The notes: generated from the sequence alone by a model not told the origin. A stretch of DNA of 64,000 nucleotides from Cupriavidus sp. D39 (GCF_026627925.1 NZ_JAPNLE010000009.1:3410001-3474000); one strand, 5' to 3'. Counted from the first letter of the stretch, positions 1-9,212 are shown. Numbers and translations are program-made.

Positions 1-24
1 CGCCTTAGGGCGATGCTCAAACAT
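1..24 (-). CDS. Start of an unidentified gene running off the left edge
   Basis: On the minus strand an ATG at 24-22 opens eight codons (M-F-E-H-R-P-K-A) before the window ends. A purine-rich AGAGGG lies about four bases upstream, a well-placed ribosome binding site. Too little protein is visible to name it. The next gene to the right (MerR type) is on the same strand, 236 bp upstream, with a palindromic repeat in between. Confidence 0.3.
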
Positions 25-182
25 GGGTCCCTCTTTTCCGCTCTTTTTGCCTGCCGACGAGGCGCCCCATAACGGGAGATGAAAACCTTGACGGCTCGCT
101 TCGCATCGCGCTGGGGTGCGGCCCGCCCTTCAGGCGCTCCGCACGTCTACCAATCTACCCTGGTCCAATCTACGCTGGTTTG

Positions 183-228
183 CTCCCCTCTCCCGCTTGC
201 GGGAGAGGGGCCGGGGAGAGGGCGGGCG
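183..228. repeat. REP-like palindromic repeat
   Basis: An inverted repeat with arms CCCCTCTCCCGC and GCGGGAGAGGGG around a short loop, followed by a GGGGAGAGGGCGGGCG tail. The same arms recur in intergenic DNA near 6.1, 18.9, 50.0, 50.4 and 50.5 kb. It lies between the MerR gene and the gene at the left edge and can fold into a strong hairpin. Confidence 0.75.
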
Positions 229-260
229 CTTGATGTTGCGGCTTCGCTCGCGTACCTGTA

Positions 261-1166
261 TCAGCGCTTTGTCTTCCGGGCCGCGCCCTTCGGTGCATTG
301 CCCTTGCCGCTCTCTTCCGGTTTATCGTGCAAGTGCTCGATGATGGCTGCCACGCGGTCGCCGAGGTATTTGTTGGCCGACTGCTCGAGCGCCCGCATCA
401 TCTCCGCTTCTACCGCCACCATCGCCAGCGGGCGAATGCGCCAGAGGATATCCACCAGCCGGGGCACGTCCTGCGGCGGTGGCAGCTTGCCTTCGCCGAA
501 GCGGTCCAGCTCGCGCACCACCATCGCCACGATCCGGTCCGATACGGCCTCGAAGTGCCCGCGTGCGTGCTCGATGATGGACAGCACATCCTCCAGCGCA
601 AACCCCGCGCGTGCGATCTCGGCGCCGGCGGCCAGCGTGCGCGGGCTGCGCGCGAGGTAGCCCATGCCGTCCGGCTCCAGCAGGCCGAGCGCGATGGCCT
701 TGGCCAGCGCCGGGCGCGACACCGCGCGGCCGAACAGCTTGGCCAGCGCCAGGTAGGAATAGTGGCGCGGCGCTTCGTCCGTCCACGGACTGCTGATGGC
801 GGATTCCAGCCCGAGGATGGAGCGCAGGTCGTGGCCTTCCACGATGGCCTTGAGCAGCTCCTGGATATTGTTCAGCGTATAGCCGCGCGCCAGCAGGTGG
901 TTGATCAGCCGTAGCCGGCCCAGGTGCGCCTGCGTGTAGATGCCCACCCGGCCGCGCCGCTCGGGCGGATCGATCAGGCCGCGGTCCTGGTAGGAGCGCA
1001 CATTGCGCACCGTGGTGCCGGCCGCGCGCGCAAGCTCGTCGATGGTGTATTCCGGCGGCGTGCCATTGCCATTGCCGGAGCCGGCGGCATCGTGGGCGGC
1101 GGATGCGGATGAAGACGCGGATGAAGACGGGGAGGTGGGCGCAGGGCTGCGCTTGAAGAGGGCCAT
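261..1166 (-). CDS. MerR-family transcriptional regulator
   Basis: A 301-residue DNA-binding regulator. The MerR winged helix-turn-helix runs from about residue 40 (YTIDELARAAGTTVRNVRSY) to 107, with the usual RGLIDPPER turn and a GYTLNNIQELL helix. Residues 10-38 are a Ser/Ala/Gly-rich linker ahead of the domain, which is unusual because the HTH normally starts at the N-terminus. The C-terminal 190 residues are helical with no effector-site cysteines, so a metal sensor is unlikely. The ATG at 1166 (MALFKRS) is preferred to the further upstream ATG because the latter adds a basic, non-conserved stretch. The tail (KGAARKTKR) is basic. It is divergent from the LysR gene at 1329, with about 160 bp between the starts. 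The ligand is unknown. Confidence 0.85.
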   Translation of the reverse strand: MALFKRSPAPTSPSSSASSSASAAHDAAGSGNGNGTPPEYTIDELARAAGTTVRNVRSYQDRGLIDPPERRGRVGIYTQAHLGRLRLINHLLARGYTLNNIQELLKAIVEGHDLRSILGLESAISSPWTDEAPRHYSYLALAKLFGRAVSRPALAKAIALGLLEPDGMGYLARSPRTLAAGAEIARAGFALEDVLSIIEHARGHFEAVSDRIVAMVVRELDRFGEGKLPPPQDVPRLVDILWRIRPLAMVAVEAEMMRALEQSANKYLGDRVAAIIEHLHDKPEESGKGNAPKGAARKTKR

Positions 1167-1328
1167 GGCAAAAATTCTACCCGAGTCGTGCCGCCGCCGT
1201 GTGTCGCATCCCGCGCGCCGGGGCACGTCCAGCTACAGCTACAATATTCGCAGCGCCGCTCCCGAGACGGCGGCATTCACCTTGATCGTCCCCCTTCAAC
1301 TTCGCAACGCGCCCCGGCGCGAGTCCTT

Positions 1329-2258
1329 ATGCATATCCGCTGGCTTGAGGATTTTGTATGCCTGGCCCAGGCCGGCAGCCTCGCGCGCGCGGCGGAGCTG
1401 CGCAACGTCACGCCGCCGGCATTCGGGCGCCGCATGCAGGCGCTGGAAGTCTGGGCGGGCGCACCGCTGATCGATCGCAGCGTGTTCCCGGTGCGCCTCA
1501 CCGATGAAGGGCGCCAGTTCCTGGAAGCCGCGCAGAGCGCGCTGCGCACGCTGGACGAGACGCGCTTGTCGCTGCGCGCGGCGCATCGGGCCGATGCCAG
1601 TACCGTGGTGATTGCCACCGGCAAGACGCTCGCGCGTTCGATGGTGCCGGCGTGGCTGGCTGGCCTGCGCCACACGTTGCGCAAGGATCCGGTGGCGGCC
1701 AACTTTCGCACCCGGCTCTCCACGTTTTCCACGCATGACGCGCTGGCGATGTTCACTGAGGGCGACGCGGATTTCCTGCTCTGCTACAACTCCCCGGAGC
1801 AGCCGGTGACGCTCGACAGCGCGCGCTACCAGTACTACCTGGTGGGTGAGGAACGCCTGGTTTGCGTGAGCGCGGCGGCGGACGGCGGCGGGCCGCTGTA
1901 CAAGTTGCAAGCGCGCGGCCAGCGCGCGCCGGTGCCGATGATCGCCTACGCCGAAACGCTCACCCTGGGACGCATGGTCAACGGCGAGATCGCGCGGCGC
2001 GGGCTGGCCAGCCGCCTCGACGTGATCGCGGTAAGCGACTTCGCCGAATCCGTGCATGAAATGGTGCGCCAGCGCATGGGCCTGGCGTGGCTGCCCGCCA
2101 GGTTGATTGCCGATGACCTGCACGCGGGGCGCCTGGTGCGCGCCGGGCTGGAGGTGGGCGGCGAGACGGACCTCGCCATGCAGATCCTGCTGTATCGCCC
2201 GCGCGCGCCGATGCGGCCGCTGGGCGAGGCCTTCTGGAATGCGGCGGTGGCAGGCTAG
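1329..2258 (+). CDS. LysR-family transcriptional regulator
   Basis: A 309-residue LysR-type regulator. The N-terminal winged HTH (MHIRWLEDFVCLAQAGSLAR, then a recognition helix ending in FGRRMQALE) is followed by a periplasmic-binding-fold effector domain to the end. The start at 1329 is chosen because LysR proteins begin only a few residues before the WLEDF-type motif; the longer frame back to 1188 adds low-quality sequence. It lies in the same direction as the Bug-type binding protein (2503) and the aspartoacylase-like gene (3627), which are its likely targets. It is divergent from the MerR gene. Confidence 0.88.
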   Translation: MHIRWLEDFVCLAQAGSLARAAELRNVTPPAFGRRMQALEVWAGAPLIDRSVFPVRLTDEGRQFLEAAQSALRTLDETRLSLRAAHRADASTVVIATGKTLARSMVPAWLAGLRHTLRKDPVAANFRTRLSTFSTHDALAMFTEGDADFLLCYNSPEQPVTLDSARYQYYLVGEERLVCVSAAADGGGPLYKLQARGQRAPVPMIAYAETLTLGRMVNGEIARRGLASRLDVIAVSDFAESVHEMVRQRMGLAWLPARLIADDLHAGRLVRAGLEVGGETDLAMQILLYRPRAPMRPLGEAFWNAAVAG

Positions 2259-2502
2259 CCGTCAGCAATCAGCGCATCAACGCATCAACGCCACCACCGT
2301 CAGGACCAGCAGGATCGCCGCCATCGACACATTGATCAGGCGCACTCACCGGATCCTGCACGAAGCCGCCCGCTCCTCCTCCCCCACCCCCTTGCCAAAA
2401 CGGCAAGCGCCATTGCCAAAGCCGCACGTTGTTGCAGCCGCACGCTCTTTAAGATCGCCGCATACCTGCCTACGGCCAAATCTAAAAACGGAGAGACCTG
2501 CC

Positions 2503-3471
2503 ATGAACAAACTGCTGCGCGCGGCTGCTGCCGCATCCTTCTGCCTGCTTGCCGGCGGCGCTGCCGCCTCGGGCTGGCCGACCAAGCCGATTTCCCTGGT
2601 GGTGGGCTACACCGCGGGCGGCAGCGTCGACCTGGTGGCGCGCACCATCGCGCCGGAGCTGGGCAGGCGCCTGGGCCAGAGCGTGGTGATCGAGAACCTG
2701 GGCGGCGCGGGCGGCACCATCGGCGCGTCCAAGGTGGTCAAGGCCGACGCCGACGGCTACACGCTGCTGATGGGCTCGGGCAGCGAGGTCTCGATCGCGC
2801 GCCTGACCAACCCCGCCGTGCGCTACGACGGCGAGCGCGACCTGGCGCCGATCACCTTCGTCGGCACCCAGCCGATGGTGCTGGTGGGCAAGTCCGCGCT
2901 GCCGGCCAAGAACGCCGACGAGTTGATCGCGCTGGCCAAGGCGCAGCCGGGCAAGCTGGCCTATGCCTCGTCCGGCGTGGGCACGCCGCTGAACCTGGCC
3001 GGCGAGCTCATCAAGCAGCAAGGCAAGGTCAACATCACCCATGTGCCCTATAAGGGTGCGTCCGCCATGTCCACCGACCTGCTCGGCGGCCAGATCGACC
3101 TCGCCGTGATGGTGCTGTCGTCGGCGCTGCCGCATATCCAGGCCGGCCGGGTCAAGGCTTACGGCGTGACCGAAGGGCACCGCGCCCAGGTGGCGCCCAA
3201 CGTGCCCGCGCTGGCGGAAAGCAGCGCGCTCAAGGGCGTGGACATGGGCGTGTGGTTTGGCCTGATGGCACCGGCCAATACGCCGCGCACCGTGGTCGAT
3301 CGCCTGAACACCGAGATGCAGGCCGTGCTGGCCATGCCCGACGTGAAGAAGAAGCTGGCCGAGGCCGGCGTGGAAGTGGCGCCGGGCGGCCCGGGCCAGT
3401 TCGGCAGCTTTATCAAGCGCGAGACGGTGAAGTACAAGAGCATCGTCCAGACCGCCGGCATTCACGAATAA
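2503..3471 (+). CDS. Bug-family periplasmic solute-binding protein (tripartite tricarboxylate transporter type)
   Basis: A 322-residue secreted binding protein. Residues 1-23 are a classical signal peptide (MNKLLRAAAAASFCLLAGGA) cut after an Ala-rich stretch. The mature part opens with WPTKPISLVVGYTAGGSVD, the usual Bug start, and has IENLGGAGGTIGA and HVPYKGASAMSTDLLGGQID, typical ligand-loop motifs. GGAGAG about ten bases upstream supports the ATG at 2503. Bug proteins of Burkholderiaceae bind carboxylates, often without a linked membrane component; none is seen here. The neighbour at 3627 acts on an N-acyl amino acid or carboxylate, so the ligand may be its substrate. That link is inference. 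Confidence 0.9.
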   Translation: MNKLLRAAAAASFCLLAGGAAASGWPTKPISLVVGYTAGGSVDLVARTIAPELGRRLGQSVVIENLGGAGGTIGASKVVKADADGYTLLMGSGSEVSIARLTNPAVRYDGERDLAPITFVGTQPMVLVGKSALPAKNADELIALAKAQPGKLAYASSGVGTPLNLAGELIKQQGKVNITHVPYKGASAMSTDLLGGQIDLAVMVLSSALPHIQAGRVKAYGVTEGHRAQVAPNVPALAESSALKGVDMGVWFGLMAPANTPRTVVDRLNTEMQAVLAMPDVKKKLAEAGVEVAPGGPGQFGSFIKRETVKYKSIVQTAGIHE

Positions 3472-3626
3472 GGGGAAGGCGGCAGGCGTACCATTTGCTT
3501 GTTGTCCGCTTGTTGTTTGCTTGCCGCAAGTGGCGGTGCCGGCATCGGCCGCCCGCCTTTCCTCGCTTGTTCGTTGCTTCTTCATTGTTAAGTCGAACCC
3601 ACTGGCAACCTCCCCGACCCAAAAAC

Positions 3627-4598
3627 ATGACGACCACTGCCCCCAGCTTCCACGCTTACCCGGTTGAAGTCGAATTTCCCGATATCTCCGCCTACGCCAC
3701 CGGCAACGCCGGCGTGCCCTACGTCCACACCTTCGACAGCGGCGTGCCCGGCCCGCACGTGATGGTCAACGCGCTGACCCACGGCAACGAGGTGTGCGGC
3801 GCCATCACCGTCAAGGCGCTGCTGGACCTCGGCCTGCGCCCGCGCCGCGGCCGCCTGACGCTGGCCTTTGCCAACGTCGACGCGTATCACAGCTTCGATG
3901 CGGCCCGCCCGGATGCGTCGCGCTATGTCGACCAGGATTTCAACCGCGTGTGGACGGCAGCCGTGCTGGACGACACCACCCGTGACTCGTCCGAGCTGCG
4001 CCGCGCGCGCGCCATGCGCCCGGTCATCGATACCGTGGACCTGCTGCTCGACCTGCACTCCATGCACGAGAAAAGCCTGCCGCTGATCGTTTCCGGCCCG
4101 CTCGACAAGGGCATCGCCTTGGCGCGCGCCGTGGGCGCGCCGGCCAACGTGATCGTGGACGAGGGCCATCCAGAAGGCCGCCGCATGCGCGACTACGAAG
4201 GCTTTGGCGACCCCGCCAGCGCCAGGAACGCGCTGCTGGTCGAATGCGGCCAGCACTGGGAAACCGCTGCCGTGGGCGTGGCCAAGGACAGCACCGCGCG
4301 CTTCCTGCTCAATGCCGGCGTGATCGACGCTGGCGACGTGCCTGCAGGCTGGCTCTTGCCCGTGGCACCGCAGCGGGTGGTACGCGTGACCGAGCCCGTG
4401 GTCGCCAGCAGCATGGATTTCCGCTTCGCCGGCTCTTACACCGGGCTGGAAACCTTCGCCGAAGCCGGCACCGTGATCGGCTGGCGCGACGGCGAGCCGG
4501 TGGTCACGCCTTACCCGGATTGCGTGCTGGTGATGCCGTCGTTGCGGCAATTGCGCCCGGGCGTGACGGTGGTGCGGCTGGGTCAGCTGGTGGGCTGA
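3627..4598 (+). CDS. Succinylglutamate desuccinylase/aspartoacylase-family metallohydrolase
   Basis: A 323-residue zinc-dependent deacylase of the M14-like AstE/AspA family. The zinc ligands are visible as H52 and E55 in NALTHGNEVCGA and H144 in LLLDLHSMHE, in the order and spacing of the family, and RVWT and the DFNR motif (residues 104-107) contribute to the substrate pocket. The start at 3627 (MTTTAPSFHAYPVEVEFPD) gives a normal family length. It lies 155 bp after the Bug gene and is probably co-regulated by the LysR at 1329. The exact acyl-amino-acid substrate cannot be read from the sequence. Confidence 0.85.
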   Translation: MTTTAPSFHAYPVEVEFPDISAYATGNAGVPYVHTFDSGVPGPHVMVNALTHGNEVCGAITVKALLDLGLRPRRGRLTLAFANVDAYHSFDAARPDASRYVDQDFNRVWTAAVLDDTTRDSSELRRARAMRPVIDTVDLLLDLHSMHEKSLPLIVSGPLDKGIALARAVGAPANVIVDEGHPEGRRMRDYEGFGDPASARNALLVECGQHWETAAVGVAKDSTARFLLNAGVIDAGDVPAGWLLPVAPQRVVRVTEPVVASSMDFRFAGSYTGLETFAEAGTVIGWRDGEPVVTPYPDCVLVMPSLRQLRPGVTVVRLGQLVG

Positions 4599-4789
4599 TC
4601 GGGTGATCGGTTAATCGGTTAAGCGATTGATGGATGGGCGCGACGCGCACGGAAGGTGTCCCCTGAAGGTGTCCCCTGATGGGGCACCACTCGCGCGCGT
4701 CTGTGCACTCCGCAAGGGAACAAAGCTGCACTTCTAGCTGTAATGGGTACGCCCTTGTCAAGGCGACCTGCGTCAGGCGGTGGAGGTCT

Positions 4790-5322
4790 TCAGGCTGGCG
4801 TGGCTTGCGAGGTGGGATAAGCCGGCGCGGCGGGCGCGGCCGGTGCGCCGGCAGTGGACGGCTTTGGCCGCATGCCGGGCAGCAATTGCTCGAACAGCTC
4901 GTCGATCTTCATCTCGGGCGGGACCAGGTTGCTCAGGTTGAGGCCGCCGGCGCTGCGCAGGGCGTCATAGTTCGCCTTGCCGGCGCGCTCACCATTGATG
5001 TAGACGATGATCTCCGCCGTACTCAGGAAATCGCGCCAATAGGTCTGGCGCTGCATGTAGACCGTGGCGGTATAGGGGCACGACGCCACCGACGAGCCGG
5101 GCGACAGCATCTTGAACTCAAAGCCGCGCTGCTGCACCGAGTCGCGGATGAATTCCGCGTAGGCATTGCCGCTGCCCGCGTTGGCAATCACGCAGAACAG
5201 CGTGCCGTCGGCGGGCTGCATGGCGGCGATACGGTCGCCGCGGTCGACCGGGACGACGGCCTGGTACGTGGCGCAGCCGGTGACCAGCAAGCCTAGGCTG
5301 GCGGCTAGCAATGCTTTTTCAT
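4790..5322 (-). CDS. Small outer-membrane-type lipoprotein (start frameshifted)
   Basis: The protein begins K-A-L-L-A-A-S-L-G-L-L-V-T-G-C, a lipoprotein signal with a lipobox (LVTGC), then a domain with conserved-looking FCVIANAGSGNAYAEFIRDS and a Pro/Ala-rich tail. The only good ATG (5322-5320) reads M-K-K-H-C-stop. If the five T bases at 5315-5319 (A on the coding strand) were six, it would read M-K-K-A-L-L-A-A and give 177 residues in frame. The upstream sequence CCAGGAG fits a ribosome binding site for this ATG. It resembles small Sbal_3080-type lipoproteins, but I am not sure of the family. Role unknown. Confidence 0.7.
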
Positions 5323-5486
5323 GATGCTCCTGGAAACGCTGCTGCAAGGGTGCCGAACCGTGTTGTCGGCAGGCGCGCCCGCCAACTTTAGGCCATCGCG
5401 GCGTTGGCAATCGTTGGAACAGAGCGGGTAAACCGGTCCTGCGCCGGTCCTGCGCCGGTTCCGTGGAGCGCGGTGGCCGCCGAGGC

Positions 5487-5515
5487 AAAAAAACGGCCAG
5501 CCGGAGAGGCTGGCC
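5487..5515 (-). terminator. Rho-independent terminator, minus strand
   Basis: A perfect 8-bp stem (GGCCAGCC at 5495-5502 with GGCTGGCC at 5508-5515) and a 5-base loop, with seven A bases at 5487-5493 that become the U tract on the minus strand. It lies just downstream of the small gene at 5574-5861 and supports that gene being transcribed. Confidence 0.75.
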
Positions 5516-5573
5516 AAGAGGGGGTACTACCCTTGGAGACTACTAGCGTTCGGATTGGCTGCGCGGGTGAGTC

Positions 5574-5861
5574 TCAGAGCACAAAAGCCTGGCGGCAGCG
5601 CAGCGCCATCACCTGCACCTCGAAGGCACGGGCGGCGCGCTGCGCGAGCGGGTCGCGGCGGCGCTGGCGGGGTTTGGGGGCCGACAGGCCAGCTGGCTGG
5701 TCCTTGCTGGTGCCGTCGCGGCGGCCGCCCGGGTGGCCATGACCCACGGCGAGGGGGCCGAGCCCTGTCACCTGCCACTCGCGGCGCGTAATCGCGAGGA
5801 TGTTGGTAAGTGCCTGGGCTTGCGGCGCGGTCATACTGCCCGGGAGGGGGACGTTCATCAT
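5574..5861 (-). CDS. Hypothetical 95-residue protein
   Basis: The frame starts M-M-N-V-P-L-P-G-S-M-T and contains ALTNILAITRREWQVTGLGP, which reads like a real helical segment, then a long basic, low-complexity tail. I do not recognise a family. The main support is the terminator 59 bp downstream on the same strand. There is no strong ribosome binding site. It could equally be a chance frame in GC-rich DNA. Confidence 0.4.
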   Translation of the reverse strand: MMNVPLPGSMTAPQAQALTNILAITRREWQVTGLGPLAVGHGHPGGRRDGTSKDQPAGLSAPKPRQRRRDPLAQRAARAFEVQVMALRCRQAFVL

Positions 5862-6087
5862 GATATTCAGCGCGGCCCGGGCTCCTGGGAGCTTGCGGCC
5901 TTGTAGCGTCGTTGACGTTTGTTGGTATCGTGATGGAAAGATACACAGCGCCGGAGCGCGCCATTATCGACGGCGCACCGATCTTGCTGTGGGATGTGTC
6001 CTACAAGGCGCCGGAGAGGCGATTGGACCACTGGTTTGCTCTGCTCTCCTGCCTGGCTGGAGGGGCCGGCCGGATCTGCGTTGTCGT

Positions 6088-6226
6088 GCTCCCCTCTCCC
6101 GCGTGCGGGAGAGGGGCTGGGGGAGAGGGCGGGCGCTCGTTACGCCGTCGTGCTGGAAAACACCACGGGCTCCGCTTCCGGTGGCTCCTAGCTAAGCCAC
6201 CCCTCTCCCCCTGAGGGGAGAGGGAG
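6088..6226. repeat. Two palindromic repeats in the 5862-6301 gap
   Basis: 6088-6137 is a near copy of the REP-like repeat at 183 (CCCCTCTCCCGC, short loop, GCGGGAGAGGGG, then a GGGAGAGGGCGGGCG tail). 6199-6226 is a second, related palindrome (CCCCTCTCCCC, then GGGGAGAGGG). The rest of the 440-bp stretch 5862-6301 shows no convincing gene; an open frame across the repeat at 5912-6214 encodes mostly the repeat itself. Confidence 0.7.
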
Positions 6227-6301
6227 CGACAGCCGTCGTCATGGCGCGCGGCTTTGGCCCGATCGGCGGCTTCGTCTGTCGCGTCAGGCGCTTCAGGTGC
6301 C

Positions 6302-6505
6302 TCAGGCCTTTGCCGCGCCCCCGCTGGCCATCGTGCCCACCACCATCAGGCAGATCGCGGCAAGGAACACTCCCACCAGCAGGATCTGCAGGCGCCCCAC
6401 CGGGCGGCCCTTCAGGAAGGCGTTGCTGATGAAGGGCGGTGAGACCAGGCCCACCACGGTAACGATCAGGATGGTCAGGGCGAGTACGGAAAGCAGGGTT
6501 TGCAT
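6302..6505 (-). CDS. Small two-helix membrane protein
   Basis: A 67-residue protein that is almost entirely two hydrophobic helices: about residues 3-24 (LLSVLALTILIVTVVGLV) and 42-62 (LLVGVFLAAICLMVVGTM), joined by a short basic hairpin (KGRPVGR). The start is MQTLLSV at 6505. I do not recognise a named family. It sits 35 bp downstream of the OB-fold gene on the same strand, so the two are probably one transcript. Confidence 0.6.
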   Translation of the reverse strand: MQTLLSVLALTILIVTVVGLVSPPFISNAFLKGRPVGRLQILLVGVFLAAICLMVVGTMASGGAAKA

Positions 6506-6540
6506 GCTGGATATCGGTGTGGGTAAGTCAGTGCTCGCGC

Positions 6541-7119
6541 TCAGTTGGCGCCGCCACGCACAAGGCAACCCTCGAGAACTGGCGAGCCTTCCACCTGGCC
6601 GGCGCCGGTACATTCCACCGCCACCTTCTGCCCGCGCCGGACCATGGTGCCGCGCGCTTCCACCTCGCAGGTGCGGCCGGCGGGGCCGCAGATCTGGATC
6701 GGCAGGAGCTTGGCGCGCACCACCAGGGTCGGGCTATTGGAGCGGATATCCAGGAAGACCGTGTCGCCTCCCTCGCGCCGCACGCCGCTGGCTATGCCCT
6801 CCACGATGAAATACTTGCCCAGGTAGCGGTCGTTGGCCGCGCCGCTGTTTTCCTGGTAATCGTCGACGAGGGTGTCCGCCTGGTATTGCGGCAAGATGTC
6901 GGTGGAGCGGTTCGGGTCGATGCTGATCGGGTCCAGCGTGCCGTTCTTGGGCACGCCGCGCGCGCCGGCGTTCGGCTCCGGCACCGCCGCGGACGCCGCC
7001 CTGACCGGCTCGGCGGCTGGTTCTTCCTGCTGCTCTTCATGGTTGCCGGTGAGCCACAACATGCCAAGGACGGCAAGGGCGACAACGCCGATAAGGATTT
7101 GCTGGTTACGGTTCAACAT
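6541..7119 (-). CDS. Membrane-anchored OB-fold (tRNA_anti-like) protein
   Basis: A 192-residue protein. Residues 5-22 (NQQILIGVVALAVLGMLWL) form one N-terminal membrane anchor, followed by an Ala/Glu/Pro-rich linker to about residue 70. The C-terminal domain has NDRYLGKYFIVEGIASGVRR and VFLDIRSNSPTLVVRAKL, the pattern of small OB folds of the tRNA_anti-like group. Two cysteine pairs (ICGPAGRTC, ECTG...GC) suggest a disulfide-stabilised periplasmic domain. The ATG at 7119 has AGGA twelve bases upstream. Function unknown. The 350 bp upstream (7120-7469) hold no gene but a cluster of DnaA-box-like sites. Confidence 0.65.
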   Translation of the reverse strand: MLNRNQQILIGVVALAVLGMLWLTGNHEEQQEEPAAEPVRAASAAVPEPNAGARGVPKNGTLDPISIDPNRSTDILPQYQADTLVDDYQENSGAANDRYLGKYFIVEGIASGVRREGGDTVFLDIRSNSPTLVVRAKLLPIQICGPAGRTCEVEARGTMVRRGQKVAVECTGAGQVEGSPVLEGCLVRGGAN

Positions 7120-7283
7120 CCGGGGTTTCCTGCAATAGAAATAGGCCATTGCGCTGGCAGGCACCAGCTCGCGCAGCGCGCGCGCCGCACTGCGTGCCGG
7201 CGCGCTCGGATCGGCTGCCAGCCCGCCTGTGGCAAGGGCTGGCGGTGCCAGTCCAGGCGCTCGGGAGGGACCTGCCCAAAAAG

Positions 7284-7338
7284 TTGCCCACAGCTTTGCC
7301 CACAGGGTTGTTCGGTCTTCTCCACAGACTTGTCCACA
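7284..7338. promoter_or_regulatory. Cluster of four DnaA-box-like nonamers
   Basis: TTGCCCACA at 7284 and 7296, TTCTCCACA at 7318 and TTGTCCACA at 7330. Each differs from TTATCCACA at one or two positions. The first and second are exactly 12 bp apart, as are the third and fourth, with 22 bp between the pairs. They lie 165-220 bp upstream of the OB-fold gene and 17 kb from oriC. Binding by DnaA is inference. Confidence 0.45.
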
Positions 7339-7469
7339 GCCTGGACGGGGTGTGGTGTGGGGATCCGGGTGGGGTTGCGCATGCACTTCATGGCGAGGGT
7401 GTGGCGTAAGGCTGGCTTTGGCGGCGCCGCCAGGATGCCTCGCATCACGCCGCAACCGGCAAGCAGCGA

Positions 7470-7877
7470 TCAGTGAAGGTGCCGCAGCCCGGTTTCGTCG
7501 TCGTCGTCTTCGTCCCAGTCCTCGTGCTCGACCGGGGTGTCCGGCGCCATGTCGAACACCATCGAGTGGTGCTGCACGGTGAACCAGTCACGGAACTGCT
7601 CCAGCGTCAGCGTTTGTGGCCACAGGCTTTCGTCGAACCACTCCCCCAGCATGAATTCGAAGAGGGCGCGCCAGCGCTGCTCCACCCACTGCAGCGCTTC
7701 TGGCGTGGTCGCCACATCGTCCGGCACCAGGAACACACTCTGGTCCTCGCGCACATGCTCAAGGGTCAGCGTGGCTACCGGGTCGATATCCACGGCCATG
7801 ATCCAGTCGAAGAAAGGCTGCTGCGGCACCAATACGACGAGCGAGCGATTGAGGGTAAAGCGGGGATGATCGGTCAT
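7470..7877 (-). CDS. Conserved hypothetical acidic protein
   Basis: A 135-residue protein starting MTDHPRFTLNRSLVVLVPQQ. It holds PFFDWIMAVD, EHVREDQSVFLVPDD and WVEQRWRALFEFMLGEWF, and ends in a strongly acidic stretch (EHEDWDEDDDDE). There are no membrane segments or known catalytic motifs. It reads like a widely kept small betaproteobacterial protein, but I cannot name it. As given, the frame is continuous with the acyltransferase upstream; that fusion is better explained by a lost base at 8012-8017, so 7877 is taken as a separate start. Confidence 0.7.
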   Translation of the reverse strand: MTDHPRFTLNRSLVVLVPQQPFFDWIMAVDIDPVATLTLEHVREDQSVFLVPDDVATTPEALQWVEQRWRALFEFMLGEWFDESLWPQTLTLEQFRDWFTVQHHSMVFDMAPDTPVEHEDWDEDDDDETGLRHLH

Positions 7878-7995
7878 GGCAGGGGCTCGTTCGCTGAAAC
7901 GGCCCATTGTAGCCGTTGGCCGTGCCCGCATGCGATTCATCGGTGGGCCAGCGGGCCGGCACTGCCAGGCCGCCGCCCGCCGTGGACCGGCACGC

Positions 7996-9212
7996 CTAGA
8001 TGATGGGCCGTCCCCCCTGGCAGGGTCGGCCCCGAATGCGTCCCGCGCCGGCAAGGCGGCCGATGGCAGGGGCGGTGCCGGCGTGGGGACCCGGTTGGGG
8101 AACAGCACGTCCTTCAGCCCCAGGAAGCGTTTTTCGATCAGGTGCCAGCTGAGCAGGGCCGCTGCGATGGAGGCGCACAGGCACGCCGCCGAAAAGCCCA
8201 GTTGCCACGGGATCTGGCTGCCAAGCAGCAGGCGCGGCTCGCCGAACGCCTTGACCGCCACCACGCGGATGATCGGGTGGAACACGTAAAGCGCGTAACT
8301 GTACTTGCCTAGGAACACCAGGTACCGGTTGCTGAACACGGCGTGCCGGTCCGTGGCGCAGGCCGCGTAGATCAGGCCCACCGCCACCACGGCAACCACC
8401 GAGAAGCCCACGGTGTAGATCAGCGGGCTGGATTCCAGCCGGGAACCCATGGCCGCGAGCCCGCCCACCAGCACCAGCAGCGCGAACGGCGCCGCTTTCA
8501 CCAGCCAGGGCTTGAAGTGCAATCCGCGCCGGACCGCCATCGCCAGCAACGCGCCCCCCACCAGGCCATCCAGCCGGGCCGGCGTGAACACCGAAATGGC
8601 GTCCGCGCCGAAGCCCTGCATGACCATGCCGACGCGCACCGCCAGCGTACCCGCCAGCAGCACAAAGCACAGCCGGCGCATGGCGGCCAACGGCAGCAGC
8701 AGCACCAGCAACGGCCACACGGCATAGAACTGCTCTTCGATGGCGAGCGACCACAAATGCCCCGCGCCCGCCCCGAAAAACGTGCCGGTCAGCGCCTGCT
8801 TGAGGTTGGACAGATACAGCACGAACCACGGCCAGCTGGCCTGCACCGCCTCCAGCTTGGCCTGCTCGTTGTCGCCGAGCCGGTGCGAGATCAGCGGAAA
8901 CAGCAGCACGAACAGGACCGCCAGGTAGAAGTAGTACAGCGGAAAGATGCGCAGCACGCGGCGGCCGTAGAACGCGCGCAGGTAGTTGGGCGTGCCCTTG
9001 GTGCGCAGCAGGATGCCCGTGATCAGGAATCCCGACAGCGCAAAGAAGATATCCACGCCGATCCATCCCGTCATCGACAGTTGGTAGAACACCCGGTCGA
9101 GCGCCAGGTCCGACACCAGGCCCACGTGGGCAAAGTGATAAAGCATGACGATCAGGACCGCCAGGCCCCGCACACCGTCCAGCGCGGATAAGTGTGTACC
9201 GTCTCTGTTCAT
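7996..9212 (-). CDS. Acyltransferase-3 family membrane protein (3' frameshift)
   Basis: An OafA/NodX-type integral-membrane acyltransferase that transfers acyl groups to surface sugars. It shows the N-terminal family motif LSALDGVRGLAVLIVMLYHF, then GVDIFFALSGFLITGIL, the RRVLRIFPLYY segment and LWSLAIEEQFYAVWP; about ten membrane helices follow. The start at 9212 (MNRDGTH) has GGGAG upstream. As written the frame runs on into the next gene to 7470. If the six C bases at 8012-8017 were seven, it would end ...GRPII-stop at 7996, giving 405 residues, the usual family size. A real fusion is the less likely alternative. Confidence 0.8.

Noticed and set aside
2482..3585. A long minus-strand frame of 367 codons opposite the Bug gene
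   Set aside because: It is the antisense shadow of a well-supported gene, rich in His/Arg/Gln, as usual for reverse frames in GC-rich DNA.
5912..6214. A 100-residue gene across the REP-like repeat
   Set aside because: About half of the protein is translated repeat sequence, and the repeat itself occurs in other gene-free places.
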